NCBI RefSeq assembly: GCF_036967205.1
Contig: NZ_CP146022.1
Location: 7,750,001-7,814,000 of the forward strand
Length of the DNA: 64,000 bases
Reading direction: 5' to 3'
Origin: Streptomyces sp. Q6
GTDB taxonomy: Bacteria; Actinomycetota; Actinomycetes; Streptomycetales; Streptomycetaceae
Shown: piece by piece, positions 53,649 through 62,622 of the stretch
Position numbering within the stretch: the first letter of the stretch is position 1
How the letters are laid out: each line of letters starts with the position of its first letter
Notes under the pieces: model-generated
What the model was told of the DNA's origin: nothing
Seen by the model: only the letters and a program-made list of their open reading frames with translations
The model's database searches: none
Made by a program: the position numbers and the translations under genes

Positions 53649-54370
53649 GACCGCTCCTCGGCCGACGCCGGCCGGTCGAGCTGGGTGCGCAGCCACTGCT
53701 CGACCTCACCCACATGCGCGGCCGCCGCCGCGCGCGCCGCCTCCGGGTCGCGGGCGACGAGCGCGCGGTGGATACGGGCGTGCTCGCGCCGCGTCCGCTC
53801 GAACGCGCCCTCCTCCTGGTAGCCCCGCCAGACCCGGGCCCGGAACGTCCGCGACGACAGGCCCTCCAGGATCGCCGCCATCGTGTCGTTGCCGGCCGCC
53901 GCGGCGATCGCCCGATGGAACGCGAGATCGTGCGAGAGGATCTCCTCCGGGTCGTCCGTGGCCTCCATCGCCGCCAAGTGCTCCTCGACCTCGGCCAGTT
54001 GGGGGCGCGTGATGCGCGCGGCGGCGAGCGCCGTCGCCGTCGACTCCAGGATCCGGCGCACCTCCAGAAGCTCCACGAGCTGCGGCCCGCGGGACAGATC
54101 CGCGACGACCCCGAACGTCTCCAGGAGGTCACCGGCCTCCAGCTGCGTGACGTAGATACCCGATCCGTGCCGCGCCTCCAGGACGCCGAGCACGGTGAGC
54201 GCCCGGATCGCCTCACGCATCGAGGAGCGCGAGATGCCGAGCTGCACGGCCAGGTCCCGCTCGGTGGGCAGGCGCTGGCCCGGCTCCAGACTGCCGCCGC
54301 CGATCATCGCCTTGATCTGCTCGATCGCCCGCTCCGTGACGGTGCCCTTCTGGGGGGCGGTCTGCTCCAC
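53645..54370 (-). CDS. FadR-subfamily GntR regulator of the fucose operon
   Basis: A 241-residue regulator. The winged helix has VTERAIEQIKAMIGGGSLEP, GQRLPTERDLAVQLGISRSS and MREAIRALTVLGVLEARHGS; the all-helical FCD effector domain has LVELLEVRRILESTATALAA, DLAFHRAIAAAAGNDTMAAI and EHARIHRALVARDPEAARAA with the metal-type Asp/His pattern. GTG at 54370 with GGAGGAGG upstream. The intergenic region contains a perfect AGTGGTC-C-GACCACT operator and two partial copies, of the TGGTCNGACCA type used by FadR-group proteins. It probably represses itself and the sugar operon until a pathway intermediate is bound. Confidence 0.94.
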   Translation of the reverse strand: MEQTAPQKGTVTERAIEQIKAMIGGGSLEPGQRLPTERDLAVQLGISRSSMREAIRALTVLGVLEARHGSGIYVTQLEAGDLLETFGVVADLSRGPQLVELLEVRRILESTATALAAARITRPQLAEVEEHLAAMEATDDPEEILSHDLAFHRAIAAAAGNDTMAAILEGLSSRTFRARVWRGYQEEGAFERTRREHARIHRALVARDPEAARAAAAAHVGEVEQWLRTQLDRPASAEERS

Positions 54371-54415
54371 GATGACGTCCTCCTCCGGCCGGATGCGCCG
54401 CAGTCTAACCAGCGA

Positions 54416-54447
54416 AGTGGTCCGACCACTACGGAGGTGGTCGGACC
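54416..54447. promoter_or_regulatory. GntR (FadR-type) operators: one perfect, one partial
   Basis: AGTGGTCCGACCACT (54416-54430) is a perfect 7+1+7 dyad; GGTGGTCGGACC (54436-54447) follows two helical turns downstream. Both lie between the divergent GntR gene and the sugar operon. Confidence 0.75.
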
Positions 54448-54509
54448 TTTCTGAGGCTCCAGAGGGTCTCAGAGGCGTAAAACCCGAAGGAAATTGACGC
54501 CGAAGGGTG

Positions 54510-54537
54510 TTGTTCGAGCAAAGTGGTCTGATAAATA
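54510..54537 (+). promoter_or_regulatory. Putative promoter of the fucose operon with third operator copy
   Basis: TTGTTC (54510-54515) and TAAATA (54532-54537) are 16 bp apart. Between them lies AGTGGTCTGAT (54522-54532), a third, partial GntR site, in the position expected for repression. Confidence 0.55.
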
Positions 54538-54610
54538 TCTCGGCGCGGCCGGTTCGGGACGGGCAACACCCGGCCGCGGTCCCTGACCTCCGGAGCCGAG
54601 GAGCGGTCCG

Positions 54611-55711
54611 ATGACTGGCACCACGAAGGGCACGAAGAGCACGAAGGTCTCCAGGACTTCGAGAGCGGGAGCGCTGCGCGTCGCGGCCCTGCTGGGGTGC
54701 GCCGCCCTCACCCTCAGCGCGTGCGGCAGCACCAAGGACGGCGCGGCAGGTGCCGCCGGCGGGGGAGGCGGCGACGGCAAGGGCAAGGTCGGCGTCATCC
54801 TGCCCCTGCTGACCTCGCCGTTCTGGCAGTCGTACAACGACTACGTGCCGAAGATGGCGACGTCCGAGGGTGTCGACGCGCTGAAGACGGTCAACTCCAA
54901 CAGCGATCCCTCGCAGCAGATCACCGACATCAACAACCAGCTCAACCAGGGCGTGAAGGGCCTCGTCGTCGCGCCCCTCGACAGCGCCGCCATCGCCGCG
55001 GGCCTCGACCAGGCCGAACGCAAGGGCGTCCCCGTCGTCGCCGTGGACGTCGCGCCCGAGAAGGGCAAGGTCGCCATGGTCGTCCGCGCCAACAACGTCG
55101 CGTACGGCGAGAAGGCATGCGAGTACCTCGGCAAGCAGGTCAAGGTGGGCAAGGTCGTGCAGATCATGGGCGACCTCGCCTCGGTCAACGGCCGTGAACG
55201 CTCCAAGGCCTTCCGCGACTGCGTGAAGTCGACGTACCCGAAGCTGAAGGTCCTGGAGATCCCCGCCAAGTGGGAGTCGGACACCGCCGCCTCCAAGCTG
55301 GACACCCTCCTCAACGCCAACCCCGACCTCAAGGGCATCTACATGCAGGCGGGCGGCGTCTACCTCGCGCCCACCCTCCAGACCCTCAAGTCCAAGGGGC
55401 TCCTGAAGAAGGCCGGCACCGCCGGGCACATCGCGATCGTGTCGAACGACGGCATCCCGCAGGAGTTCGACGCCATCCGCAAGGGCCAGATCGACGCCAC
55501 CGTCTCGCAGCCCGCCGACTCGTACGCCAAGTACGGCATGTACTACATCAAGGCGGCGATGCGGGGGAAGACGTTCGAGCCCGGCCCGACCGACCACGGC
55601 TCCGAGATCGTCAAGCTGCCCAACGGCATCCTTGAGGACCAGCTGCCCGCGCCGCTGGTCACCAAGGACAACGTCGACGACCCCGAGCTGTGGGGAAACA
55701 CGGTCAAATGA
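54611..55711 (+). CDS. Sugar ABC transporter substrate-binding lipoprotein (fucose operon)
   Basis: A 366-residue lipoprotein: hydrophobic VAALLGCAALTLSACG with lipobox Cys around residue 38, Gly-rich linker, then the binding domain KVGVILPLLTSPFWQSYNDY, ITDINNQLNQGVKGLVVAPL, VPVVAVDVAPEKGKVAMVVR and KGIYMQAGGVYLAPTLQTLK. This is a type I periplasmic-binding protein of the monosaccharide (CUT2) class. GAGGAG precedes the ATG. First gene of a long, tightly packed operon; L-fucose or a similar 6-deoxy sugar is the expected ligand from downstream enzymes. Confidence 0.92.
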   Translation: MTGTTKGTKSTKVSRTSRAGALRVAALLGCAALTLSACGSTKDGAAGAAGGGGGDGKGKVGVILPLLTSPFWQSYNDYVPKMATSEGVDALKTVNSNSDPSQQITDINNQLNQGVKGLVVAPLDSAAIAAGLDQAERKGVPVVAVDVAPEKGKVAMVVRANNVAYGEKACEYLGKQVKVGKVVQIMGDLASVNGRERSKAFRDCVKSTYPKLKVLEIPAKWESDTAASKLDTLLNANPDLKGIYMQAGGVYLAPTLQTLKSKGLLKKAGTAGHIAIVSNDGIPQEFDAIRKGQIDATVSQPADSYAKYGMYYIKAAMRGKTFEPGPTDHGSEIVKLPNGILEDQLPAPLVTKDNVDDPELWGNTVK

Positions 55712-57231
55712 CGGCCACGACACCGCCGTTGGTCGAGGCCCGCGGCATCGCCAAGCGGTACGGGCCCACGGTCGCCCTCGCCGACGGCCGCCTGACCGTG
55801 CGCGCGGGCGAGTCCCACGCGCTGGTCGGGCGGAACGGCGCCGGCAAGTCCACCCTGGTCACCGTCCTGACGGGGCTCCAGGCCCCGGACGCGGGCACGC
55901 TGCTCTTCGACGGCGCGCCCGCGCCCGCCCTCGGTGACCGCGAGGCCTGGCGCTCCAAGGTCGCCTGCGTCTACCAGAAGCCCACCGTCGTACCGGAGCT
56001 GACGGTCGCCGAGAACCTCTTCATCAACCGGCAGCCCGGAGCCCGCCGCGGCTTCTTCAGCTGGAAGCGGCTCCACACGGAGGCCGAGAGACTCCTCGAC
56101 ACCTGGGACATCCGCGTCGACCCGGCCGCCCGCACCAGCGAGCTCAAGGTCGAGGACCGTCAAATGGTCGAGATCGCACGGGCGTTGAGCGGCGGCGCCC
56201 GGTTCATCGTCCTCGACGAACCCACCGCGCAGCTCGACAACAAGGAGATCGACCGGCTCTTCACACGCATGCGGGCCCTCCAGGACTCCGGCGTGACCTT
56301 CCTGTTCATCTCGCACCACCTCCAGGAGGTGTACGAGGTCTGCCAGACGGTCACCGTGCTGCGCGACGCCCGCTGGATCACCACGGCGCCGGTCGCCGAA
56401 CTGCCGCGCCCCGCGCTGGTGGAGGCCATGGCGGGGGAGGCGGTCGCGGAAGCCGCCGCCGCCGCGGCCGAGGCCGTCGTCGACCAGGCCGTCGCCGACC
56501 GGGCCGCCCCGGTCGTCCTCGACGTCCGCGGGCTGAGCGCGGACACCTATCGCGCCATCGACCTGACCGTGCGCCGCGGCGAGGTCGTCGGCCTCGCCGG
56601 ATCCAGCGGCAGTGGAAAGATCGCCCTCGCCGAGTCGCTCGCGGGGCTGCACACGCCGACCGCGGGCACGGCCCTGCTCGACGGGCGGCCGCTGCCGTTC
56701 GGTGACGTGCCGGCCGCGCTGACCGCCGGGGTCGGATGCGTGCCGCGCGACCGCCACGACCAGGGCCTCGTCACCGGCATGTCCATCGGCGACAACGCGA
56801 CGATGACCGTCCTCGGCCGCCTGGGCCGGTACGGATTCGTCGGAACCGACCGCAAGCGTGCCGTCGCCCGCGACCTCATCGACCGCCTCGACATCCACGC
56901 CGAAGGCCCCGACCAGCCGGTCTCCGACCTGTCCGGCGGCAACGCCCAGAAGGTCGTCATGGCCAGGGCCCTCGCGAGCGACCCGCACCTGCTCATCCTC
57001 ATCAACCCCACCGCAGGCGTCGACGTGAAGTCCAAGGAGTCACTGCTGCGCCGCGTCGACCACGCCCGCGACGACGGCACCGCCGTCCTCGTCGTCTCCG
57101 ACGAACTCGACGACCTGCGCCGCGGCGACCGCGTCCTCGTCCTCTTCCACGGCCGGATCGTCGCGGAGCACCCGGCCGGCTGGTCGGACCACGACCTCAT
57201 CGCCTCCATCGAGGGCGTTGAGGACGAGTGA
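55708..57231 (+). CDS. Sugar ABC transporter ATP-binding protein, two NBDs, second Walker B altered
   Basis: A 507-residue double ATPase. NBD1: KRYGPTVALADGRLTVRAGE, Walker A GRNGAGKSTLVT, VEDRQMVEIARALSGG and Walker B FIVLDEPTAQLD. NBD2: GLAGSSGSGKIALAESLAGL, signature LSGGNAQKVVMARALASDPH, and LLILINPTAGVDVKSKE where the catalytic Asp-Glu pair of Walker B is replaced by Ile-Asn. The second site is probably non-hydrolytic, so the complex would have one working site. An ATGA overlap links it to the binding protein. The importer at 29035 keeps LLLDEPT in its second domain. Confidence 0.92.
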   Translation: MTATTPPLVEARGIAKRYGPTVALADGRLTVRAGESHALVGRNGAGKSTLVTVLTGLQAPDAGTLLFDGAPAPALGDREAWRSKVACVYQKPTVVPELTVAENLFINRQPGARRGFFSWKRLHTEAERLLDTWDIRVDPAARTSELKVEDRQMVEIARALSGGARFIVLDEPTAQLDNKEIDRLFTRMRALQDSGVTFLFISHHLQEVYEVCQTVTVLRDARWITTAPVAELPRPALVEAMAGEAVAEAAAAAAEAVVDQAVADRAAPVVLDVRGLSADTYRAIDLTVRRGEVVGLAGSSGSGKIALAESLAGLHTPTAGTALLDGRPLPFGDVPAALTAGVGCVPRDRHDQGLVTGMSIGDNATMTVLGRLGRYGFVGTDRKRAVARDLIDRLDIHAEGPDQPVSDLSGGNAQKVVMARALASDPHLLILINPTAGVDVKSKESLLRRVDHARDDGTAVLVVSDELDDLRRGDRVLVLFHGRIVAEHPAGWSDHDLIASIEGVEDE

Positions 57232-57248
57232 CCTCAAAGGAGCCCACC

Positions 57249-58289
57249 ATGGCTGACACCAAGGCCCCGTCGGCCTCGACCCCGACCCGCACTCCACGCC
57301 CCGCCCCGCCGACGGGCGCCGCGAAGAGCGTCCTGCTGCGCAGGGCCCGCGAACTCGCCCTCGTCCCCGCCCTGTTGCTGCTCGTCGTGCTCGGCGCGAT
57401 CGTCAACGACACCTTCTTCACCGAGGACAACCTCATCTCCATCCTGGGCGCCTCCGCCGCCCTCGCGATGGTCGTCCTCGCCGAGTCCCTCGTCCTGATC
57501 ACCGGAAAGTTCGATCTGTCCCTGGAATCCGTCGTCGGCATCGCGCCCGCCTTCGGCGCCCTGCTGCTGCTTCCGGTCGCCCAGTCCGGATTCGGCACCG
57601 AGTTCCCCGTCGCCCTCGCCCTGGTGGCGATCCTCGTCGCCGGCGGCGTCATCGGCGCCTTCAACGGCATCCTCGTCGTCACGTTCAAGCTCAACGCGTT
57701 CATCGTGACGCTCGCGATGCTCATCGTGCTGCGCGGGCTGCTCGTCGGCGCCACCAAGGGCAAGACGCTCTTCGGCATGCCGGACGCGTTCTTCTCCCTC
57801 GCGACGACCACGTTCCTGCACATCCCGATGTCGGTGTGGCTCGCGGCCGTCTCGTTCGCCGTCGCCGGTCTGATCCTCAAGTACCACCGCGTCGGGCGCG
57901 CCCTGTACGCGATCGGCGGCAACGCCGACGCCGCCCGCGCCGCCGGGATCCGCGTCGAGCGCGTCATGCTCGGCGTGTTCGTCGTCGCCGGAGTGCTCGC
58001 CGCGGTCGGCGGCATCATCCAGACCGGGTACGTCGGCGCGATCAGCGCCAACCAGGGCAACAACATGATCTTCACGGTGTTCGCCGCGGCGGTCATCGGC
58101 GGCATCAGCCTCGACGGCGGCAAGGGCACCATGTTCGGCGCCCTCACCGGCGTGCTCCTGCTCGGCGTCGTACAGAACCTGCTCACCCTCGCCCAGGTGC
58201 CGTCCTTCTGGATCCAGGCCATCTACGGCGGAATCATCCTGCTCGCCCTGATGATCGCCCGCGTGACGACCGGCCGCGCCCAGGACTGA
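57249..58289 (+). CDS. Sugar ABC transporter permease (fucose operon)
   Basis: A 346-residue BPD_transp_2 permease with about ten helices: [20 protein letters not shown] (the usual GxxDLS segment reads GKFDLS), [40 protein letters not shown] and [20 protein letters not shown]. Only one permease gene is present, so it presumably forms a homodimer. AAAGGAG precedes the ATG at 57249; a GTG overlapping the ATPase stop (57228) is less likely. Confidence 0.93.
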   Translation: MADTKAPSASTPTRTPRPAPPTGAAKSVLLRRARELALVPALLLLVVLGAIVNDTFFTEDNLISILGASAALAMVVLAESLVLITGKFDLSLESVVGIAPAFGALLLLPVAQSGFGTEFPVALALVAILVAGGVIGAFNGILVVTFKLNAFIVTLAMLIVLRGLLVGATKGKTLFGMPDAFFSLATTTFLHIPMSVWLAAVSFAVAGLILKYHRVGRALYAIGGNADAARAAGIRVERVMLGVFVVAGVLAAVGGIIQTGYVGAISANQGNNMIFTVFAAAVIGGISLDGGKGTMFGALTGVLLLGVVQNLLTLAQVPSFWIQAIYGGIILLALMIARVTTGRAQD

Positions 58290-58336
58290 CGCCACCACCC
58301 CGGCCGACCCTCGGCCCCCTGCCCGAAAGGCGATCC

Positions 58337-59692
58337 GTGCCCCCGACCACCCCGTGCATCACGGCAGTCGACACCTACGACATCCGGTTCCCCACCTCCC
58401 GGGAACTGGACGGCTCCGACGCCATGAACCCGGACCCCGACTACTCCGCCGCCTACGTCGTGCTGCGCACCGACGCCGGTGACGGACACGAGGGGCACGG
58501 CTTCACGTTCACCATCGGCCGCGGCAACGACGTCCAGGTCGCCGCGATCAACGCCCTGCGCCACCACGTCGTCGGCCGCCCGCTCGACGCGCTGTGCGCC
58601 GACCCGGGCAGCCTCAACCGCGACCTGATCGGCGACAGCCAACTGCGCTGGCTCGGGCCCGAGAAGGGCGTGATGCACATGGCGATCGGGGCCGTCGTCA
58701 ACGCGGTCTGGGACCTCGCGGCCAAGCGCGCCGCCACGCCCCTGTGGCGGCTGCTCGCCGAGGCCGAACCCGAGTGGCTCGTCGCGCAGATCGACTTCCG
58801 GTACATCGCCGACGCGCTCAGCCCCGAAGAGGCCCTGGAACTCCTGCGGTCCGGCCGACGCGGGGCGGCCGAGCGCACCGCCCGCCTCCTGGAGCGCGGC
58901 TACCCCGGCTACACGACGTCCCCCGGCTGGCTCGGCTACTCCGACGAGAAGCTCACCCGCCTCGCCCGGCAGGCCGTCGCCGACGGCTTCACCCAGATCA
59001 AGCTGAAGGTCGGCGCCGACCTCGACGACGACATCCGCCGCTGCCGCACCGCCCGCGAGGCCGTCGGACCGGACATCCGGATGGCCGTCGACGCCAACCA
59101 GCGCTGGAACGTCGACGAGGCGATCCGCTGGACCCGCGCCCTCGCCGAGTTCGACCCGTACTGGGTGGAGGAGCCCACCAGCCCCGACGACATCCTCGGT
59201 CACGCGGCGATCCGCACCGCCGTCACCCCGGTCAAGGTCGCCACCGGCGAACACGTCCAGAACCGCGTCGTGTTCAAGCAGCTCCTCCAGGCCGGCGCCC
59301 TCGACATCCTCCAGATCGACGCGGCCCGCGTCGGCGGCGTCAACGAGAACCTCGCGATCCTGCTGCTCGCCGCCAAGTTCGGCGTCCCCGTCTGCCCGCA
59401 CGCGGGCGGCGTCGGCCTGTGCGAACTCGTCCAGCACCTGTCGATGTTCGACTACGTGGCGCTGACCGGCACGACCGAGGACCGCGTCATCGAGTACGTC
59501 GACCATCTGCACGAGCACTTCCTCGCCCCGGTCGTCATCCGCGACGGCCACTACACGGCCCCACGGGCCCCCGGCTTCTCCGCCACGATGCGCCCGGAGT
59601 CGATCGCCGCATTCACCTACCCCGACGGGGAGTTCTGGGCCAAGGACCTCGCCACCCAGACCACCGACCACGCGAACGGAGCCGCAGCATGA
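58337..59692 (+). CDS. L-fuconate dehydratase, enolase superfamily
   Basis: A 451-residue mandelate-racemase-type enolase. Signature segments are [59 protein letters not shown] (KxK base), [17 protein letters not shown] (metal Asp), [18 protein letters not shown] (Glu), [20 protein letters not shown] (Glu) and [18 protein letters not shown] (His base). The 20-residue capping-loop start and GEHxxNR are those of fuconate dehydratase, which makes 2-keto-3-deoxy-L-fuconate. GTG at 58337 with GAAAGG upstream gives the normal length. It is followed by an ATGA overlap with the SDR. Activity on L-rhamnonate or related acids cannot be fully excluded. Confidence 0.93.
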   Translation: MPPTTPCITAVDTYDIRFPTSRELDGSDAMNPDPDYSAAYVVLRTDAGDGHEGHGFTFTIGRGNDVQVAAINALRHHVVGRPLDALCADPGSLNRDLIGDSQLRWLGPEKGVMHMAIGAVVNAVWDLAAKRAATPLWRLLAEAEPEWLVAQIDFRYIADALSPEEALELLRSGRRGAAERTARLLERGYPGYTTSPGWLGYSDEKLTRLARQAVADGFTQIKLKVGADLDDDIRRCRTAREAVGPDIRMAVDANQRWNVDEAIRWTRALAEFDPYWVEEPTSPDDILGHAAIRTAVTPVKVATGEHVQNRVVFKQLLQAGALDILQIDAARVGGVNENLAILLLAAKFGVPVCPHAGGVGLCELVQHLSMFDYVALTGTTEDRVIEYVDHLHEHFLAPVVIRDGHYTAPRAPGFSATMRPESIAAFTYPDGEFWAKDLATQTTDHANGAAA

Positions 59693-60456
59693 CCGACACC
59701 CTCCAGGACTTCGCCGGCCTCAAGGCGCTCGTCACCGGCGGCGCCGGCGGCATCGGCCGCGCCACCGCCGACCTGCTCGCCGCGCGCGGCGCCGACGTCG
59801 CCGTCCTCGACCTCGACATCAGCGCCGTGGACAAGCCGCTGCGCGGATACGTCGCCGACGTCGCGGACGACATCGCGGTGCGGGCCGCCGTGGCCGCGGC
59901 CGTCGCCGACCTCGGCGGACTCGACGTCGTCGTCAACAACGCGGGCATCGGCGCGCAGGGCACCGTCGCCGACAACGACGACGCCGAATGGCACCGCGTC
60001 CTCGACATCAACGTCCTCGGCATGGTCCGCGTGACCCGCGCCGCCCTGCCCGCCCTGCGCGCGTCCGACCACGCCGCGATCGTGAACACCTGCTCCATCG
60101 CCGCCACCGCCGGGCTCCCGCAGCGCGCCCTGTACTCCGCGTCCAAGGGCGCCGTGTACTCCCTCACCCTCGCCATGGCCGCCGACCACATCCGCGAGGG
60201 CGTCCGCGTGAACTGCGTCAACCCCGGCACCGCCGACACCCCGTGGATCGGCCGGCTCCTCGACCGGGCCGACGACCCGGCCGCCGAACGCGCCGCACTC
60301 GAAGCCCGCCAGCCCACCGGGCGGCTCGTCTCCGCCACCGAAGTCGCGGGCGCCGTCGCCTACTTGGCGAGTCCGCTGTCCGGCGCCACCACCGGCACCT
60401 CCCTCGCCGTCGACGGTGGCATGCAGGGGCTGCGCCTGCGGCCCGTGGGACAGTGA
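59689..60456 (+). CDS. SDR oxidoreductase, probable 2-keto-3-deoxy-L-fuconate dehydrogenase
   Basis: A 255-residue classical [23 protein letters not shown] (NAD loop), [40 protein letters not shown] with YSASKGAVY (YxxxK), [19 protein letters not shown] and [16 protein letters not shown]. The [13 protein letters not shown] segment is the same as in 2-keto-3-deoxy-fuconate dehydrogenases of the non-phosphorylative fucose pathway, which oxidise C4 or C5 of the keto-deoxy acid with NAD. Coupled by 4-bp overlaps with both neighbours. Confidence 0.92.
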   Translation: MTDTLQDFAGLKALVTGGAGGIGRATADLLAARGADVAVLDLDISAVDKPLRGYVADVADDIAVRAAVAAAVADLGGLDVVVNNAGIGAQGTVADNDDAEWHRVLDINVLGMVRVTRAALPALRASDHAAIVNTCSIAATAGLPQRALYSASKGAVYSLTLAMAADHIREGVRVNCVNPGTADTPWIGRLLDRADDPAAERAALEARQPTGRLVSATEVAGAVAYLASPLSGATTGTSLAVDGGMQGLRLRPVGQ

Positions 60457-61454
60457 CCGGCATGCGCACCCGCACCCTCGGCCGAGGCGCCCCCGTCGCC
60501 GAACTCGGCTTCGGGGCCGGCGGCATCGGCAACCTCTACACCCCGGTCCGCGACGACGAGGCGTACGACGCCCTCGACGCCGCCTGGGACGCGGGGATCC
60601 GCTACTTCGACACCGCCCCCCATTACGGCATCGGCCTGTCCGAGCGCCGGGTCGGCGAGTACCTGCGGACCAGGACCACCACCTCGTACACCCTCTCCAC
60701 GAAGGTCGGGCGGCTCCTCGAACCGTCCGGCACCGGCGGTGACGACCTCGCACACGGCTTCGCGGTGCCCGCCACCCACCGCCGCGTCTGGGACTTCAGC
60801 GCGTCCGGGGTACGCCGCTCGATCGAGGAGAGCCTCGGCCGCCTCGGCCTCGACCACATCGACGTCGCGTACCTGCACGACCCCGACGACCACGCCGAGC
60901 AGGCCTTCCACGAGGCCTACCCGGAGCTGGAGCGGATGCGCGCCGAGGGCCTGGTGGACGCCATCGGCGCCGGAATGAACCAGGCGGCCATGCTCACCCG
61001 CTTCGTCCGCGACACCGACGTCGACGTCGTCCTGTGCGCCGGGCGCTACACCCTGCTCGACCAGCGGGCCCTGAAGTCGCTGCTGCCCGCCGCGACTGAA
61101 CGCGGCGTGTCCGTCGTCATCGGCGGCGTCTTCAACTCCGGCCTGCTCGCCGACCCCCGACAGGGCGCCACCTTCGACTACTCGCTCGCCTCGCCCGGCG
61201 CCGTCTCCCGCGCCCTGAAGTGGAAGGCACTCGCCGAGCGGCACGGCACCACGCTCCGCGCCGTAGCGCTCGCCTTCCCCACCGGCCACCCGGCGGTCAC
61301 GAGCGTCCTCGTCGGCACCCGCTCCGTCGCCGAAGTCGCGGACACCGTACGGCAGTTCACCACGCCGGTGCCCGCAGCCCTCTGGCAGGAGGCCCGCGAA
61401 CGCAACCTCCTCGCCGCCGACGTCCCCACCCCCGAACGGGAGCAGCCCGCGTGA
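60453..61454 (+). CDS. Aldo/keto reductase, probable L-fucose dehydrogenase (D-threo-aldose 1-dehydrogenase type)
   Basis: A 333-residue AKR: VAELGFGAGGIGNLYTPVRD, GIRYFDTAPHYGIGLSERRV (catalytic Asp and Tyr), YTLSTKVGRLLEP (Lys), DHIDVAYLHDPDDHAEQAFH (His in LHDPD) and the cofactor end region SVLVGTRSVAEVADTV. The GFGxxxxGNLY start and YLHDPDDH motif are those of D-threo-aldose/L-fucose dehydrogenases, which oxidise C1 of L-fucose to the lactone with NAD(P). Start GTG 60453 overlaps the SDR stop; ATG 60462 is an equal alternative. Confidence 0.92.
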   Translation: MTGMRTRTLGRGAPVAELGFGAGGIGNLYTPVRDDEAYDALDAAWDAGIRYFDTAPHYGIGLSERRVGEYLRTRTTTSYTLSTKVGRLLEPSGTGGDDLAHGFAVPATHRRVWDFSASGVRRSIEESLGRLGLDHIDVAYLHDPDDHAEQAFHEAYPELERMRAEGLVDAIGAGMNQAAMLTRFVRDTDVDVVLCAGRYTLLDQRALKSLLPAATERGVSVVIGGVFNSGLLADPRQGATFDYSLASPGAVSRALKWKALAERHGTTLRAVALAFPTGHPAVTSVLVGTRSVAEVADTVRQFTTPVPAALWQEARERNLLAADVPTPEREQPA

Positions 61455-61765
61455 GAGTCGCCCTGCACACCACGGTCCGCGCCGACCGCATACCCGAGTA
61501 CGAGGCCGCCCACCGCGAGGTTCCCGCCGAACTCGTCGCCGCCATCCGCGCGGCGGGCGCCACCCGCTGGACGATCTGGCGCAGCGGCACCGACCTCTTC
61601 CACGTCCTGGAGTGCGAGGACTACCCGCGGATGCTCGCCGAACTCGACAAGCTCCCCGTCAACATCGCCTGGCAGGCCCGCATGGGCGAGCTCCTCGACG
61701 TCGCCCACGACTACTCGGCCGAGGGCGTCGACGCCGGGCTCCCCGTGGTGTGGGAGCTGCCGTGA
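61451..61765 (+). CDS. L-rhamnose/L-fucose mutarotase family protein
   Basis: A 104-residue ferredoxin-like protein: VALHTTVRADRIPEYEAAHR, VPAELVAAIRAAGATRWTIW, RSGTDLFHVLECEDYPRMLA and NIAWQARMGELLDV. The Y-x-x-H and W-x-x-x-x-T-x-L-F-H/Y-V pattern marks the RhaM (DUF718) family; relatives in fucose operons interconvert anomers of L-fucose, giving the dehydrogenase its preferred form. Fully nested in the operon, with 4-bp overlaps on both sides. Confidence 0.93.
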   Translation: MRVALHTTVRADRIPEYEAAHREVPAELVAAIRAAGATRWTIWRSGTDLFHVLECEDYPRMLAELDKLPVNIAWQARMGELLDVAHDYSAEGVDAGLPVVWELP

Positions 61766-62622
61766 CCGGGATCGTCGACGCCCACCACCACGTCTGGGAC
61801 CTCTCCGTACGCGACCAGGACTGGATCACCGGAGCCGAACTCGCCCCGATCCGCCGCGACTTCACGATCGACGACCTCGCCCCCGAAGCGCGCGCGGCGG
61901 GTGTCACGGCCACCGTCCTCGTGCAGACGGTGACCGTCGCCGAGGAGACCCCCGAACTCCTCGCCCTCGCCGGGCGCAGCGACCTCGTCGCGGGTGTCGT
62001 CGGCTGGACCGACCTCACCCGCCCCGACGTGTCCGACACGCTCGCCGCACTGCGCCGGCTTCCCGGCGGCGAGCACCTGGTGGGCATCCGGCACCAGGTC
62101 CAGGGCGAACCCGACCCCGCGTGGCTGCGCCGCCCCGACGTGCGGCACGGCCTGACCGCCGTCGCCGGCGCCGGACTCGCGTACGACCTCGTGGTCCTGC
62201 CGCACCAGCTCCCCGCCTGTGTCGAAGCCGCGAGGGACCACCCCGGTCTCACCTTCGTCCTCGACCACGCCGGAAAGCCGCCGATAGCGGCGGGCGAGCG
62301 GGAGCCCTGGGCCACGCACCTACGGGCCCTCGCGGCGCTCCCCAACACGGTCTGCAAACTCTCCGGCCTGGTCACCGAGGCCGATCGGCGCCACTGGACC
62401 GTCGACGCGCTGCGCCCGTACGCGGACACGGTCCTGGACGCCTTCGGGCCCGAGCGCGTCCTGTTCGGCTCGGACTGGCCGGTGTGCACCCTCGCGGCGA
62501 CGTACGCCGAAGTCGTCGACGCCGCACGGGAGGTGACCGGCGGGATCGATCCCGACGTCTTCGCCGGTACCGCCCGCCGCGTCTACCTCAGCCGGGTCGG
62601 CGGCAGGAAGTCCCGTACGTAG
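61762..62622 (+). CDS. Amidohydrolase-family L-fuconolactonase
   Basis: A 286-residue amidohydrolase_2 protein: GIVDAHHHVWDLSVRDQDWI (metal HxH), VLVQTVTVAEETPELLALAG, VGIRHQVQGEPDPAWLRRPD, LTFVLDHAGKPPIAAGEREP, NTVCKLSGLVTEADRRHWTV and ERVLFGSDWPVCTLAATYAE (Asp). The DAHHHxWD start and LDHxGKPP and FGSDWPV motifs fit the 4-sulfomuconolactonase/fuconolactonase group, which opens L-fucono-1,5-lactone to L-fuconate. Last gene of the visible operon; its 3' end overlaps the convergent gene at 62583 by 40 bp. Confidence 0.93.
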   Translation: MTGIVDAHHHVWDLSVRDQDWITGAELAPIRRDFTIDDLAPEARAAGVTATVLVQTVTVAEETPELLALAGRSDLVAGVVGWTDLTRPDVSDTLAALRRLPGGEHLVGIRHQVQGEPDPAWLRRPDVRHGLTAVAGAGLAYDLVVLPHQLPACVEAARDHPGLTFVLDHAGKPPIAAGEREPWATHLRALAALPNTVCKLSGLVTEADRRHWTVDALRPYADTVLDAFGPERVLFGSDWPVCTLAATYAEVVDAAREVTGGIDPDVFAGTARRVYLSRVGGRKSRT

